DNA of 64,000 nucleotides from Anaeromyxobacter dehalogenans 2CP-C (GCF_000013385.1 NC_007760.1:4748001-4812000); one strand, 5' to 3'; positions 27,248-36,949 are shown, counted from the stretch's first letter. Notes: generated by a model not told the origin, from the sequence alone. Program-made: numbers and translations.

Positions 27248-27751
27248 ATGCGGACTGCGGACGGTCGCTGGCGGCGGCGGGCGGTGGCGGTGGCGGACCT
27301 GCCCGCACGGCTCGCGCTCGGGAGCACCATGCTCTACCACGGGCTGTCCAAGCTGCGCGGCGAGGGCCCGGCGCAGACGGCCCGGATGTTCGAGGGGCTC
27401 GGGCTCCGCCCCGGCCGCGCGCTCGCGGTGGCGACCGGCGTCGCCGAGACGTTCGCCGGCGCCGCGGCGATCCTCGGGATCGCCACCGCGCCGGCGGCGC
27501 TGGCGGTGATCGTGACGCAGGCGGTCGCCATCGGGAAGGTGCACGCGCCGAAGGGCTTCAGCGTCGGGCAGGGAGGCATGGAGTTCAACCTCGCGCTCGT
27601 CGCGATGGCGCTCGCGCTGCTCGCCGAGGGGCCGAGGACCGTCTCGGCGCACCACGCGGCGCGGCGGCTGGCGCGGCGGCGCGGCCTCCCGGGCCTCCTC
27701 GCCGCGGCGCGGCCGGGCCGCGTCGAGCGCGCGCTCGCGATGCTCGGCTGA
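27248..27751 (+). CDS. DoxX-family membrane protein
   Basis: The 167-residue protein shows the DoxX pattern: PARLALGSTMLYHGLSKLRG, a central GVAETFAGAAAILGI and four TM helices, with VGQGGMEFNLALVAMALALL near the end. DoxX proteins often associate with redox or respiratory functions, but the role here is unknown. The ATG at 27248 follows GGAGGGG, making it better than a start at 27200. It is divergent from the AlkZ-like gene. Confidence 0.82.
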   Translation: MRTADGRWRRRAVAVADLPARLALGSTMLYHGLSKLRGEGPAQTARMFEGLGLRPGRALAVATGVAETFAGAAAILGIATAPAALAVIVTQAVAIGKVHAPKGFSVGQGGMEFNLALVAMALALLAEGPRTVSAHHAARRLARRRGLPGLLAAARPGRVERALAMLG

Positions 27752-27815
27752 CCGCCCGGCCTGCGCCGGCCCGGCGCCGGCGACCCCCGGAGCGGGGCCG
27801 GCGGGTGCGCGGCAG

Positions 27816-27837
27816 CGCCCACCCACGCGGGTGGGCG
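27816..27837 (+). other. Hairpin after doxX
   Basis: CGCCCACCC and GGGTGGGCG form a nine-base stem around ACGC. No T-run follows, so it may be a pause site, a factor-dependent terminator boundary or an RNA-stabilising hairpin. Confidence 0.4.
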
Positions 27838-27955
27838 ATGGTGGACCTGGGCCGAATGTCACGGGATTATGCGCTCGGCCTCCTTGTTTCCCGACGGGCG
27901 AGCGCGCGAAGCGTGAAATACGCGGTCCGCCTGCCCCGTAGGGCCGGGCACGCAC

Positions 27956-28687
27956 ATGACCGCATCCGAGCTTTCCACCGACGGTTCCATCCTCCTCCGC
28001 GCGCTCGCGGTGCCGCAGCACGGGTTCTCGCTCGTGACCACGCGCCGGCGCGCCGGCCTCGCGCTCGCGCTCGCCACCGCGGCCGCGCTCGCCACCGCGG
28101 CCGCGGTGCTCCCGAGCACCGACTTCGGCGCCTCGGCGCTGGCGGCCGACCGCAGCCCGGAGGGCGCCGAGCTCACCGTCAGCCAGCGCGAGGAGAACGC
28201 CGCCACCGCGCGCAAGCTCGGCCTCATCGCCGGCTGGGCCGGCGCCGCCGCGCTGCCCGCGCTGCTCGCGGTGGCCGCCGCCGGCTGCCTGTTCGTCGGG
28301 TTCCGCGTGGCCGGGTCGCGGCCGGACTTCAAGGCGACGCTGGCGGTGACCGCGCACGGCATGCTGCCGGTGTGGCTCGGCGGGCTGCTCGCCATCCCCG
28401 CCGCGCTGGTGCACGCCCCGCTCGCGCCGGCGGACGTGCCGCGGCTGGTGCCGTCGAGCCTGGCCGCGCTCGTCCCCTCGGCCCCGCCGCCGCTCGCCGC
28501 CGCGCTCGGCGCCGCCGACCTGTTCACGGTGTGGGCGCTCGCGCTGGTGGCGCTCGGCATGGCCCGCGCGGCCGGGACCTCGCGCCTGCGCGCCGCGGTG
28601 GTGACGCTGGTGCTCTTCGCCGCCTACGTGGCGCTCCTCAAGGTGGTCCCCGCCGCGCTGTCGGCGGGCGGCCCCGGCCCCCGCTAG
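27956..28687 (+). CDS. YIP1-like membrane protein
   Basis: The 243-residue protein has a short N-terminal soluble part (VPQHGFSLVTTRR) and about five TM helices, with the central FRVAGSRPDFKATLAVTAHGMLP typical of YIP1-domain proteins. It is the first gene of a six- or seven-gene export operon and lies 19 bases before tolC. YIP1 proteins have no established enzymatic role; an assembly or trafficking role is possible. Confidence 0.7.
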   Translation: MTASELSTDGSILLRALAVPQHGFSLVTTRRRAGLALALATAAALATAAAVLPSTDFGASALAADRSPEGAELTVSQREENAATARKLGLIAGWAGAAALPALLAVAAAGCLFVGFRVAGSRPDFKATLAVTAHGMLPVWLGGLLAIPAALVHAPLAPADVPRLVPSSLAALVPSAPPPLAAALGAADLFTVWALALVALGMARAAGTSRLRAAVVTLVLFAAYVALLKVVPAALSAGGPGPR

Positions 28688-28706
28688 CACAAGGACCCGA
28701 GACCGC

Positions 28707-30050
28707 ATGCGCTCCCTCGCCGCCGCGCTCCTCCTCGCCCTCGCCTCCGCGACGCGCGCCCAGGCGCCCATCACGCTCGACGACGCGCTCGCGCAGGCCG
28801 CGCGCGCGAACGCGGACCTCTCCATGGCGCGCGCCGACCGCGGCATCGCCGCCGCCGACCGCGGCCAGGCCCGCGCGGCGGTGCTGCCCCGCCTCGACCT
28901 CGACGCCGGCTTCGGCCACAGCTTCATCGGCCGCGCCACCGGCGCCGGCGCGCTCATCGACCCCATCACCGGGCAGGTGACGGTGGTCGGCGCCGCGAGC
29001 GACTCCGAGGCCTACAGCGCCTCGCTCTCGCTGTCGCAGCCGCTCTTCGACTGGGCCCGCTTCAAGGACCTCGACCGCGCCCGCTGGGGCGCCCGCGCCA
29101 CCGACCGCGGCTACGACGAGACCGCGCTCTCCGTCTCCTTCGAGGTCACGCGCCGGTTCTACGACCTCGTGAAGCAGGAGCGGAGCCTCGAGGTGCTGCA
29201 GAAGACGGTGACGCGCTCGCAGGAGCTGGTGGACCGCGCCGAGGCGCTGTTCACGGCGGGGCGCGCGCCGAAGAGCGACACCTACTCGGCCCGCGTGAAC
29301 CTGCAGAACGACCGCATCGCGGTGGAGGGGCAGCGCATGCGGGTGGCGCAGGCGCGCACCGCGCTGGCCCAGGTGCTGGGGCGCATCGACGCCGAGGCGA
29401 TCTCGGTGGTCGCGCCCGCGGCCATCGACGCGCCCGGCGTCCCCGGCGCCGAGCCTCCCGCGGCCGACGCGCTCGTCGCCCGGGCCCGGGAGCGCCGCCC
29501 GGCGGTGCTGGCGCAGGCGGCCTCCGTGCACGCGGCCCGCGCCGCGGTGGGCGGCGCGCAGGCCGGCTACCTGCCCACGGTCTCGGCGGTGGGCTCCTAC
29601 GCGCGCCAGGGCACCGTGCTCGGCGGCCAGGGCGGCGTCTACGGCGATCCCGGGCGCGACTACAGCGCCTCCGCCCAGGTGGTCCTGTCCTGGAACCTGT
29701 TCGAGGGGTTCGGCACCTCCGCCCGCGTGCAGCGCGCCTCGGCCTCGCTCGACCGCGCCCGCGCCGACGAGGACCGGACGCTGCAGGCGGTCGCGAAGGA
29801 GATCGGCGACGCGCGGGCCGCGGCGGTGACGCTCGCGCAGCAGGTGGCGCTCGCCACCGACACGCTCGCCATCGCGCAGCAGTCCCTGGCGCTCGCGACC
29901 GAGCGGCTGGAGGCGGGCCTCGCCAACCAGCTCGAGCTCCGCGACGCAAATCTCAAGCTGACGCAGGCGGAGCTCTCGCTCCTGGAGTCCCGCATCGATC
30001 ACGCCGTGGCGATCGCCGACCTGGCGCGCGCCGCGGGAGGAACGCTCTAG
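28707..30050 (+). CDS. TolC-family outer-membrane efflux protein
   Basis: The 447-residue protein has a signal peptide ending [23 protein letters not shown] begins the TolC repeat, and the second half repeats the coiled-coil/barrel pattern. It should form the outer-membrane channel of the MacAB-like system encoded directly downstream. AAGGA precedes the ATG. Confidence 0.9.
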   Translation: MRSLAAALLLALASATRAQAPITLDDALAQAARANADLSMARADRGIAAADRGQARAAVLPRLDLDAGFGHSFIGRATGAGALIDPITGQVTVVGAASDSEAYSASLSLSQPLFDWARFKDLDRARWGARATDRGYDETALSVSFEVTRRFYDLVKQERSLEVLQKTVTRSQELVDRAEALFTAGRAPKSDTYSARVNLQNDRIAVEGQRMRVAQARTALAQVLGRIDAEAISVVAPAAIDAPGVPGAEPPAADALVARARERRPAVLAQAASVHAARAAVGGAQAGYLPTVSAVGSYARQGTVLGGQGGVYGDPGRDYSASAQVVLSWNLFEGFGTSARVQRASASLDRARADEDRTLQAVAKEIGDARAAAVTLAQQVALATDTLAIAQQSLALATERLEAGLANQLELRDANLKLTQAELSLLESRIDHAVAIADLARAAGGTL

Positions 30051-31427
30051 ATGGCCACGCAGAACCCGCTCCCGATGCCCTCCCCCGACCACGCCGCGCC
30101 GGCCCCGGAGGGCCCGGTGCTGGCGGCCCTCCCGCCGCAGCCGCGCATGAGCTGGGGCAAGCGGATCGTCGCCGGCCTGTTCGTGGTGGCGGTGGTCGCC
30201 ATCACCGTGTCCGCGCTGCGCCCCAAGCCGCCGCCGCCCATCGGCATCCAGGCGGTGGCCGCGAAGCGCGGGCCCATCACCCGCCTCGTCACCGCCGCCG
30301 GCAAGCTCCAGGCGGCCACCGAGGTGAAGCTCTCCGCGAACGTCTCGGGCGACCTGCTCGAGCTCGACGCGCACGAGGGCGACCTGGTGAAGAAGGGCCA
30401 GGTGCTCGGCAAGGTGGACTCGCGGCGCTACACCGCGCAGGTGGCGCAGCAGACCGCCGCGCGGGCCAGCGCCGCCGCCGACGTCGAGCTGGAGAAGGTG
30501 AAGGTCGCGCAGCTCGAGCAGGAGCTGGCCCGGGTGGAGCGGCTGGTGAAGACCGGCAACGCCAGCGCGGCCGAGCTCGACACGGCCCGCTCCAACCTCG
30601 GGGCCGAGCGGGCCCGCCAGCAGGCCGCGGTCGAGCGGGTCGCCCAGGCCGACGCGGCGCTCAGCGAGGCGCGCCACGCGCTCTCGCTCACCACGCTCGC
30701 CTCGCCCATCGACGGCGTCATCACCAAGCGCCAGAAGACCGCGGGCGAGCGCGTGCGCGGCTCGGACCTGTCCGAGGACGTGGTGCTCATCATCTCCACG
30801 CTCTCCAAGATGGAGGCGAAGATCGAGGTGGGCGAGCACGAGGTGGTCTACGTGAAGGAGGGCGACACCGCCGAGGTCGAGATCGACGCCTTCCCGGACC
30901 AGAAGTTCCCGGCCACGGTGGTGGAGGTGGCGCGCAACGCGACGGTGAAGAACCAGGGCACCGAGGGCGAGGTGACCACGTTCTTCGTGCGGCTCGCGCT
31001 CGACCACCCGGTCCAGAACGCGCTCCCCGGCATGAGCGCGCAGGCGTCCATCGCCACCGACACGCGCGCCAGCGCGGTGGTGGTGCCGATCCAGGCGGTG
31101 ACGGTCCGGCCCGAGCGCGAGCTGACCGGCGCCGGCCCCGCGCCCGAGGGCCCGCCCACCCCGGCGCAGGGCGCCGGGCAGAAGAAGGCCAAGCGCGATC
31201 CGCTGCGCAAGGTGGTGTTCGTGATCGAGGACGGGGTGGCGAAGATCCGCCCGGTCGAGACGGGCCTCGCCAGCGACACCGAGCTCGAGATCACCTCCGG
31301 CCTGAAGGAGGGCGAGAAGGTGGTGGAGGGCCCGTACCGCGTGCTCTCGCGCGAGCTCGCCGACGGCAAGCGCGTCGTCGAGGAGCCGCTGGGCGGCAAG
31401 CCGGGCGCCGGCGGGAAGAAGGGGTAG
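30051..31427 (+). CDS. MacA-like periplasmic adaptor
   Basis: The 458-residue protein has one N-terminal TM (about 40-60), then [22 protein letters not shown], a coiled-coil hairpin, and the lipoyl-like return [20 protein letters not shown]. These are hallmarks of HlyD/MacA membrane-fusion proteins. A Lys/Gly-rich C-terminus is present. Its ATG immediately follows the tolC stop. It bridges the ABC permeases and TolC. Confidence 0.9.
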   Translation: MATQNPLPMPSPDHAAPAPEGPVLAALPPQPRMSWGKRIVAGLFVVAVVAITVSALRPKPPPPIGIQAVAAKRGPITRLVTAAGKLQAATEVKLSANVSGDLLELDAHEGDLVKKGQVLGKVDSRRYTAQVAQQTAARASAAADVELEKVKVAQLEQELARVERLVKTGNASAAELDTARSNLGAERARQQAAVERVAQADAALSEARHALSLTTLASPIDGVITKRQKTAGERVRGSDLSEDVVLIISTLSKMEAKIEVGEHEVVYVKEGDTAEVEIDAFPDQKFPATVVEVARNATVKNQGTEGEVTTFFVRLALDHPVQNALPGMSAQASIATDTRASAVVVPIQAVTVRPERELTGAGPAPEGPPTPAQGAGQKKAKRDPLRKVVFVIEDGVAKIRPVETGLASDTELEITSGLKEGEKVVEGPYRVLSRELADGKRVVEEPLGGKPGAGGKKG

Positions 31428-31429
31428 CC

Positions 31430-32155
31430 GTGGCCGAGCCGCTCATCGTCGTCGAGGAGCTTCACCGGCACTACGTGGTGGGCGGCGAGACCGTGCGCGC
31501 GCTCGACGGCGTGTCGTTCACCATCGAGCGCGGGGAGTGGGTCGCGATCGTGGGCCAGTCCGGCTCGGGCAAGTCCACGCTCATGAACCTGCTCGGCTGC
31601 CTCGACACGCCCAGCGCCGGCGTCTACCGCCTGAACGGCTCGGACGTGGAGGGGCTCGCCGACGACCAGCTCGCAGACCTGCGCAACCGCGAGATCGGGT
31701 TCGTGTTCCAGACGTTCCAGCTGCTGCCGCGCGCCAGCGCGGTGCAGAACGTGGAGCTGCCGCTCGTGTACCGCGGGGTGCCGCGCCGCGAGCGCCGCGC
31801 CCGCGCCGAGGGGGCGCTGCGCGCCGTGGGCCTCGGCCACCGCATGACCCACCGGCCCAACGAGCTGTCCGGCGGCCAGCGGCAGCGCGTGGCCATCGCC
31901 CGCGCGCTGGTGGGCGAGCCGTCGATCCTGCTCGCCGACGAGCCCACCGGCAACCTGGACTCCGCCACCGGCGAGGAGATCATCCGCCTGTTCTCCGAGC
32001 TGCACCAGCGCGGCCACACCATCATCCTCGTCACCCACGAGCCGCGGCTGGCGGCGCGCTGCCCGCGCGCCATCCGGCTGTCCGACGGCCGCGTGGTGGG
32101 CGACGGCCCCGGCGCCGAGGTGGCGCTGTCCGGCGCCCGGGCGGTCCACGCATGA
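31430..32155 (+). CDS. MacB/LolD-type ABC transporter ATPase
   Basis: The 241-residue ATPase has Walker [10 protein letters not shown], signature [19 protein letters not shown] and Walker [14 protein letters not shown]. It lacks a permease domain, unlike E. coli MacB, and is followed by two separate permeases. A GTG start is used; its stop overlaps the next gene (ATGA). Confidence 0.93.
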   Translation: MAEPLIVVEELHRHYVVGGETVRALDGVSFTIERGEWVAIVGQSGSGKSTLMNLLGCLDTPSAGVYRLNGSDVEGLADDQLADLRNREIGFVFQTFQLLPRASAVQNVELPLVYRGVPRRERRARAEGALRAVGLGHRMTHRPNELSGGQRQRVAIARALVGEPSILLADEPTGNLDSATGEEIIRLFSELHQRGHTIILVTHEPRLAARCPRAIRLSDGRVVGDGPGAEVALSGARAVHA

Positions 32156-33414
32156 ACCGCGCCGTCCGGGCCTTCGTCCGCGCCGGCGCGGAGCTCGCGG
32201 AGGCGGTGCGCATCGCGCTCGAGTCGCTGGTCGGCGCGCGGCTGCGCAGCTTCCTCACCACGCTCGGCATCGTCATCGGCGTGATGACGGTGATCGCGAT
32301 CGTCGCCATCATCCAGGGGCTGAACCGCTCGTTCGAGGGGCAGATCGCGAACCTGGGCGCGAACACGCTCTACGTCTCCAAGTTCGCCTGGCTGGCGCAG
32401 GGCCGCGGCGAGTGGTGGGAGATGCGGAACCGCAAGGACCTGGGCAAGCGCGAGCTGGCCGCGGTGGAGCGCGAGGTGACGCTCGCCACGGCGGTGGCGC
32501 CGCAGGCCGGCACGCGCGGCACGGTCACCCGGCTCGACAAGGAGCTTTCCGGCGTCCAGCTCATCGGCACGAACGCGCGCTACCTCGACACCGGGGCCGG
32601 CTCGGTGCAGGCCGGGCGCTTCCTCACCGACACCGACGTGGACCTGGAGCGCGCGGCCGCGGTGCTGGGGTACGCGGTGGCGGAGCGGCTGTTCCCGGGC
32701 GCCTCGCCGGAGACCGTCCTCGGCCAGCGCGTCACGCTGGAGGGCCACCCGTTCACGGTGGTGGGGGTGATGGCGAAGCGCGGGCAGATGCTCGGCATGG
32801 ACATGGACAGCAACGTCATCCTGCCGTTCACCACGTTCCTGCGCGACCTCGGCTCGAAGCGCTCGCTCAACCTGGCGGTGGCCGCCGCGCCGGAGAACCT
32901 CTCCGCGCTCGAGGACCAGATCGTCGGCGTGCTGCGCCGGGTCCGGCAGGTGGCGCCGGACAAGAAGGACGACTTCGCCATCAACCGGCAGGAGCAGTTC
33001 CTGCGCATCTACCGCCAGCTCACCGGCGCGCTCTACGGCGTCGCCATCGGCGTGGGGCTCATCACGCTGGTGGTGGGCGGCATCGGCATCATGAACATCA
33101 TGCTGGTGTCGGTGACCGAGCGGACCCGCGAGATCGGGGTGCGGCGGGCGCTGGGCGCCCGGCGGCGCACCATCCTGCTCCAGTTCCTGATCGAGTCCTC
33201 GGTGGTGGCGGCGCTGGGCGGCGCGGTCGGCACCACGCTCGGCCTCGGGGTGGCGCAGCTCGTGGCGCTGCTCACGCCGCTCGCGGCCGCGGTGACGCCC
33301 TCGGCGGTGGCGCTCGGGCTCGGCTTCTCCGCGGGCGTGGGCCTGCTGTTCGGCTCCTGGCCGGCCTGGCGCGCCGCGCGCCTCGATCCGGTCGAGGCGC
33401 TGAGGTACGAATGA
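32152..33414 (+). CDS. FtsX/MacB-type ABC permease 1
   Basis: The 420-residue permease has one N-terminal TM ([20 protein letters not shown]), a large periplasmic domain and three C-terminal TMs including [20 protein letters not shown]. This is the MacB layout without the ATPase. It overlaps the ATPase gene by four bases and the second permease by four. Confidence 0.9.
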   Translation: MNRAVRAFVRAGAELAEAVRIALESLVGARLRSFLTTLGIVIGVMTVIAIVAIIQGLNRSFEGQIANLGANTLYVSKFAWLAQGRGEWWEMRNRKDLGKRELAAVEREVTLATAVAPQAGTRGTVTRLDKELSGVQLIGTNARYLDTGAGSVQAGRFLTDTDVDLERAAAVLGYAVAERLFPGASPETVLGQRVTLEGHPFTVVGVMAKRGQMLGMDMDSNVILPFTTFLRDLGSKRSLNLAVAAAPENLSALEDQIVGVLRRVRQVAPDKKDDFAINRQEQFLRIYRQLTGALYGVAIGVGLITLVVGGIGIMNIMLVSVTERTREIGVRRALGARRRTILLQFLIESSVVAALGGAVGTTLGLGVAQLVALLTPLAAAVTPSAVALGLGFSAGVGLLFGSWPAWRAARLDPVEALRYE

Positions 33415-34652
33415 ACGCCTTCCTCGACACGCTGGCGATGGCCATCGGCACGCTGCGCGGCAACGTGCTGCGGTCGATGCTGACGCTGCTCGGCATCGTG
33501 ATCGGCGCCTGCACCGTGGTGGCGATGATGTCGCTCACCGAGGGGCTCCGCCTCAAGATGACGACCGACTTCGCCATGCTGGGCGCCGGCGCGTTCCAGG
33601 TCCAGAAGTGGCCGCACATGAACTTCGGGCCGATCGACTGGCGCAAGTACGAGCAGCGCAAGCCGCTCACCCGCGAGCAGGGCGAGGCGCTCCGGTCGCT
33701 CCCGCACGTGAAGTTCGTGTCGATCGAGGAGTACCCGAGCGGCGACGGCAACGGCGCGGCGGTGGTCTCCACGCCGGAGCGGGCCACCCGGCGCGAGGTC
33801 GCGTTCGGCGGGGTGCTCCCCGACTACGAGCCCGCCAACGGCGTCACCGTCGGCCAGGGCCGGTTCATCACCACCACCGACGTGCTGCTCGGCCGCCGGG
33901 TGACGTTCGTGGGCACCGACGTGGTGGACGTGCTGTTCCCGAAGATGGACCCCATCGGCCGCGAGGTGCGCATCCGCGGCGTGCCGTTCGAGATCATCGG
34001 CGTCTCGGTGAAGCAGGGCAGCATCTTCGGCCAGTCGAAGGACTCCTGGGCGGTGGTGCCCTGGACCGCCTACGAGGTCGCGTTCGGGAGGAACCGCAAC
34101 AACAACATCGCCATCCAGGCCACCTCGGCGGAGGACCTGCCGCTCGCCATGGACGAGGTGGTCGCGACCCTGCGGCGGCTGCGCGGGCTCGGGCCGCAGG
34201 ACGAGAACGACTTCGAGCTGTTCTCGAACGACACCTCGGCCGAGATGTTCGACAACCTGGCGCGGATGGTGGGCGCGGCCACGTTCGGCGTGTGCGCGCT
34301 GGCGCTGCTGGTCGGCGGCATCGGCGTCATGAACATCATGCTCGTGTCGGTGACCGAGCGGACCCGCGAGATCGGCGTCCGGATGGCGCTCGGCGCCCGC
34401 CGCGGCCGCATCCTGATGCAGTTCCTGCTCGAGTCGATCACCCTGTCCGGCCTGGGCGGCCTGGTGGGCGTGCTGGTCGGCGCCGGGCTGGCCCTGGGGG
34501 CCCGGACCGTGTTCGACGTTCCCGCGAGCATCCCGGCGTGGGCGGTGATACTCTCCCTCGCCTCTGCCTGCGGGGCCGGGCTGCTGTTCGGCATCTACCC
34601 GGCCGCCCGAGCCTCGAAGCTCGACCCGGTGGAGGCGATGCGGATCGAATAG
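33411..34652 (+). CDS. FtsX/MacB-type ABC permease 2
   Basis: The 413-residue permease is paralogous to its neighbour, with MLTLLGIVIGACTVVAMMSL, a periplasmic domain and [20 protein letters not shown], then DPVEAMRIE at the end. The two probably form a heterodimer driven by the single ATPase, so the exporter would be asymmetric. Its substrate is unknown. It overlaps permease 1 by ATGA. Confidence 0.9.
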   Translation: MNAFLDTLAMAIGTLRGNVLRSMLTLLGIVIGACTVVAMMSLTEGLRLKMTTDFAMLGAGAFQVQKWPHMNFGPIDWRKYEQRKPLTREQGEALRSLPHVKFVSIEEYPSGDGNGAAVVSTPERATRREVAFGGVLPDYEPANGVTVGQGRFITTTDVLLGRRVTFVGTDVVDVLFPKMDPIGREVRIRGVPFEIIGVSVKQGSIFGQSKDSWAVVPWTAYEVAFGRNRNNNIAIQATSAEDLPLAMDEVVATLRRLRGLGPQDENDFELFSNDTSAEMFDNLARMVGAATFGVCALALLVGGIGVMNIMLVSVTERTREIGVRMALGARRGRILMQFLLESITLSGLGGLVGVLVGAGLALGARTVFDVPASIPAWAVILSLASACGAGLLFGIYPAARASKLDPVEAMRIE

Positions 34653-34666
34653 GAGAGCGGCGGCGC

Positions 34667-35356
34667 GTGGACAGAGCGAAGGTGATGAGAGAGGTACGGG
34701 GCTGGACGCTCACCATCCTCGCGGTGCTCGCCTTCCGGACGTTCCTCTACGAGGCCGTCTACATCCCGTCGGGCTCGATGCTGCCGACGCTGGAGATCGG
34801 CGACTACGTCATCGTGGAGAAGTGGGCCTACGGCGCGCGGCTGCCGTTCACGGCGACCGCCCAGGCCACCTGGGCCACCCCGAAGCGCGGCGACATCGTG
34901 GTGCTGCTCGCGCCGCCGGGGAACCCGCGCGACGACGACCTCATCAAGCGGGTGGTGGCGGTCGGCGGCGACACGGTCGAGATCGTGGACGGGCACCTGG
35001 TGCTGAACGGCCAGCCCGTGCCCCGCGAGCGGATCGCCGGCTCGTGCGGCTACTGGGACCGCCCCGAGGGCAGCGGCTGGCGCGAGGAGCCGTGCGTGGA
35101 CGCGGTCGAGCAGCTCGGGCCGCACCGCTACCACACGTACTGCACCCCGTACCAGGAGTGCGGTGACGTGCCGCCGCAGAAGGTGCCGGAGGGCACGGTG
35201 TGGCTCGCCGGCGACCACCGCGACCACTCCGCCGACAGCCGCGTGTTCGGCCCCGTCCCCGTCGGCCGCATCAAGGGCCGCGCCTGGATCGCGCTCGCGT
35301 CCTGGGGGCCGGGCGGGCCGCGGTGGAATCGGCTGTTCCACTTCGTGAATCATTAG
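34667..35356 (+). CDS. lepB: Signal peptidase I
   Basis: The 229-residue protease has a single N-terminal TM, catalytic Ser37 in PSGSMLPTL and catalytic Lys94 in DDDLIKRVVAVGGD. GDHRDHSADSR is the conserved C-terminal box. It cuts signal peptides on the outer face of the inner membrane. AGGAG precedes the GTG at 34667; ATG at 34685 is an alternative. It sits 14 bases after the permease, as the last gene of the export operon. Confidence 0.93.
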   Translation: MDRAKVMREVRGWTLTILAVLAFRTFLYEAVYIPSGSMLPTLEIGDYVIVEKWAYGARLPFTATAQATWATPKRGDIVVLLAPPGNPRDDDLIKRVVAVGGDTVEIVDGHLVLNGQPVPRERIAGSCGYWDRPEGSGWREEPCVDAVEQLGPHRYHTYCTPYQECGDVPPQKVPEGTVWLAGDHRDHSADSRVFGPVPVGRIKGRAWIALASWGPGGPRWNRLFHFVNH

Positions 35357-35358
35357 GC

Positions 35359-35463
35359 GTCCGCTCGCCCTGAGCTCGTCGAAGGGCGTGGGTGTCCGCT
35401 CGCCCTGAGCTTGTCGAAGGGCGTGGGTGTCCGCTCGCCCTGAGCTTGTCGAAGGGCGAGCGT
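35359..35463. repeat. Three tandem 35-base REP-like palindromes
   Basis: Units start at 35359, 35394 and 35429. Each holds CCGCTCGCCCTGAGC, a C/TTGTCGAA core and GGGCG on the return arm. Units 2 and 3 are nearly identical; unit 1 has one C-for-T change. They immediately follow lepB and abut the HNH element. Confidence 0.85.
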
Positions 35464-35469
35464 GGGGTC

Positions 35470-35546
35470 GGCTTCGAGGGGGAAGCGACGCTCGGGAGCC
35501 GGCCCGCGTGACCGGAACCGGCGCTGCGGGGATCGGCTCGCGAGAG
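35470..35546 (+). repeat. Left inverted repeat flanking the broken HNH gene
   Basis: This 77-base sequence begins GGCTTCGAGGG and ends GATCGGCTCGCGAGAG. Both ends are perfectly repeated, inverted, at 36922-36932 and 36857-36872; the middle matches with scattered substitutions (about 70-75 percent overall by eye). Confidence 0.72.
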
Positions 35547-35609
35547 CTCGTGGGTGCGGCGCGGGGCGCGGAGGGCGTGCGCCAGGTCACTCACTGAAAG
35601 TGACTATCC

Positions 35610-35623
35610 GCTTGCAGCCCAAC
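35610..35623 (+). repeat. 14-base box shared by both HNH upstream regions
   Basis: GCTTGCAGCCCAAC is identical to 3163-3176. Confidence 0.5.
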
Positions 35624-35815
35624 GGGAACGCGCTGCGCGCTTGACGGAGTTGGCGCCGGGAGCGAAGCCCGCGAGCGGGATCGCTGGGGCGCAGGGGCCT
35701 GGTGAGCCTGAACGGCGTGGCGGCGGTGCCGGGCAACGAGCGGAGGGGTCGCGGAACCCTGATGGCGTTCGCCCGTCCTGTGCGATCCTCGTGCGTTTCA
35801 CGATGGGCGAACTGA

Positions 35816-35890
35816 CTCCGCCATGGCGTGGCGCTCGGCACGGAGCAGGTCGACGAGACGCTTCGTGAACTCGGTGGCGTTGTCCCATGC
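35816..35890 (-). other. Inverted 5' fragment of the broken HNH gene
   Basis: Read on the minus strand, this segment encodes DNATEFTKRLVDLLRAERHA followed by MAE. It aligns with the first residues of the intact HNH protein (MDTARELSDRLATLLRRERS, then ALAE), with 13 of 24 residues identical. An ATG at 35888 has one extra G after it, which would frameshift even a restored gene. Confidence 0.72.
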
Positions 35891-36245
35891 CCGAAGCATC
35901 GCACGCGAAGGCTCTCGGCGGGCTCGGCCCAGCTTCGCAAGACGGCCGCCGAGCTCATCAACCGGTACCCGGCGATCGAGGAGGCGCTTCGCGAAGGGAA
36001 GCTCTGCCTGTCGTCCGTCTGCGAGCTGGCGAAGGTGGTGACGTCCGAGAACTGCGCGGAGGTCCTGCCGCGGTTCTTCGGACTGTCGAGCCGGGATGCA
36101 GCGGGCGTGGCTGCGTCCATCCGTCCAGTCGAGAACCCGCCCCACCGCGAGCTCGTGGTGCCGCTCCGGGCCAACGCGCTCGTGGCCGTCCCGGAGCCGG
36201 CATCACGCGACGCCGCGTCCTCGTCGGAACCCGACCGGGTCGTTT

Positions 36246-36265
36246 CATTTCATGCGCATGAAATG
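36246..36265. repeat. Perfect 20-base palindrome in the broken HNH linker
   Basis: CATTTCATGCGCATGAAATG is identical to its reverse complement. It lies in the linker-coding part, the region where the intact copy carries its own two palindromes with a different sequence. Confidence 0.8.
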
Positions 36266-36856
36266 GGTTCGGCCGTCTCCGTGCCGGAGCCGCTCGCGCC
36301 CGTGCCGCAGGCGGCCTGCGCCGTGGTGCCGGTCGCGAAACGGAGCTCGGTGGACTGGCTCTGCGCGGACCAGGCCCGCATGCACCTCACGGTCTCCAAA
36401 GCCTTCCTCAGGAAGCTCGATGCCGCCCGCGATGCGCTCTCCCACTCGATGCCGGGCGCCACCCGGGAGAACGTCCTCGAGGCGGCGCTGGACCAGCTCC
36501 TGGCCGAGCGGGCACGCCGCACGGGGCTCACAGCCAAGCCGAAGGAGCGCGTCCGTCCTTCGAAGCCGGACCACATCTCGGCCCACGTCCGCCGCGCGGT
36601 CTGGGAGCGCGACGGCGGGCGGTGCACGTTCGTCCTCGCGTCCGGCGAGCGATGCGGCTCCACGCATCGGCTCGAGCTCGACCACGTCGTGCCGCGGGCG
36701 CGCGGCGGGGCCTCGACCGTGGACAACCTCCGGATCCGCTGCCGAGGTCACAACCTCGAGGAAGCGCGCCGGGTCCTCGGGGACGCGCTGATGGATTCGT
36801 ACGCGGGGACACGCCACGCCAGCTCCGCCTGACGCGCCCCCGCCCCGCCCTCGGGC

Positions 36857-36932
36857 CTCTCGCGAGCCGATCGCTCCGCCGCGGCTCCGGGCACGCGGAC
36901 CCGGTCCCGGACGCCCTCGCACCCTCGAAGCC
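36857..36932 (-). repeat. Right inverted repeat flanking the broken HNH gene
   Basis: This 76-base sequence is the inverted partner of 35470-35546. It begins CTCTCGCGAGCCGATC and ends CCCTCGAAGCC, both exact complements of the left repeat ends. It lies 24 bases after the HNH stop and 17 bases before the ligase stop. Confidence 0.72.
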
Positions 36933-36949
36933 CGCCCGATTCGCCCCCC

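Larger units (their letters stand above)
35357..35815. other. Noncoding region with REP units and element left end
   Basis: This stretch has no supported intact gene. It holds three tandem 35-base REP units (35359-35463), the left inverted repeat of the HNH element (35470-35546), a short stem TCACT/AGTGA at 35591-35603, and the box shared with the first HNH gene (35610-35623). Base composition is less GC-rich around 35586-35640. Confidence 0.65.
35816..36832 (+). pseudogene. HNH endonuclease, broken copy
   Basis: From about 35910 the plus strand encodes a homologue of residues 54 to the end of the intact HNH protein at 3.4-4.4 kb: LSAGSAQLRKTAAELI aligns with LSKGSAQYRKVAAELI, and the C-terminal HNH domain has LDHVVPRARGG and NLRIRCRGHN. 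Residues 1-25 are missing from this strand and lie inverted just upstream. Residues of about 26-53 are absent. The open frame from 35828 reads nonsense until 35910. The HNH core residues survive, so a short product from an internal start cannot be excluded. Confidence 0.72.

Noticed and set aside
35359-35463. Three regularly repeated units, possibly a CRISPR array
   Set aside because: The units are directly adjacent, with no unique spacers and no cas genes nearby. They fit REP-type palindromes.
35828-35908. ATG/CTG-initiated N-terminus of the second HNH gene on the plus strand
   Set aside because: The encoded residues do not resemble the intact HNH protein, and the reverse strand of the same bases does. 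The open frame here is a by-product of the inversion.
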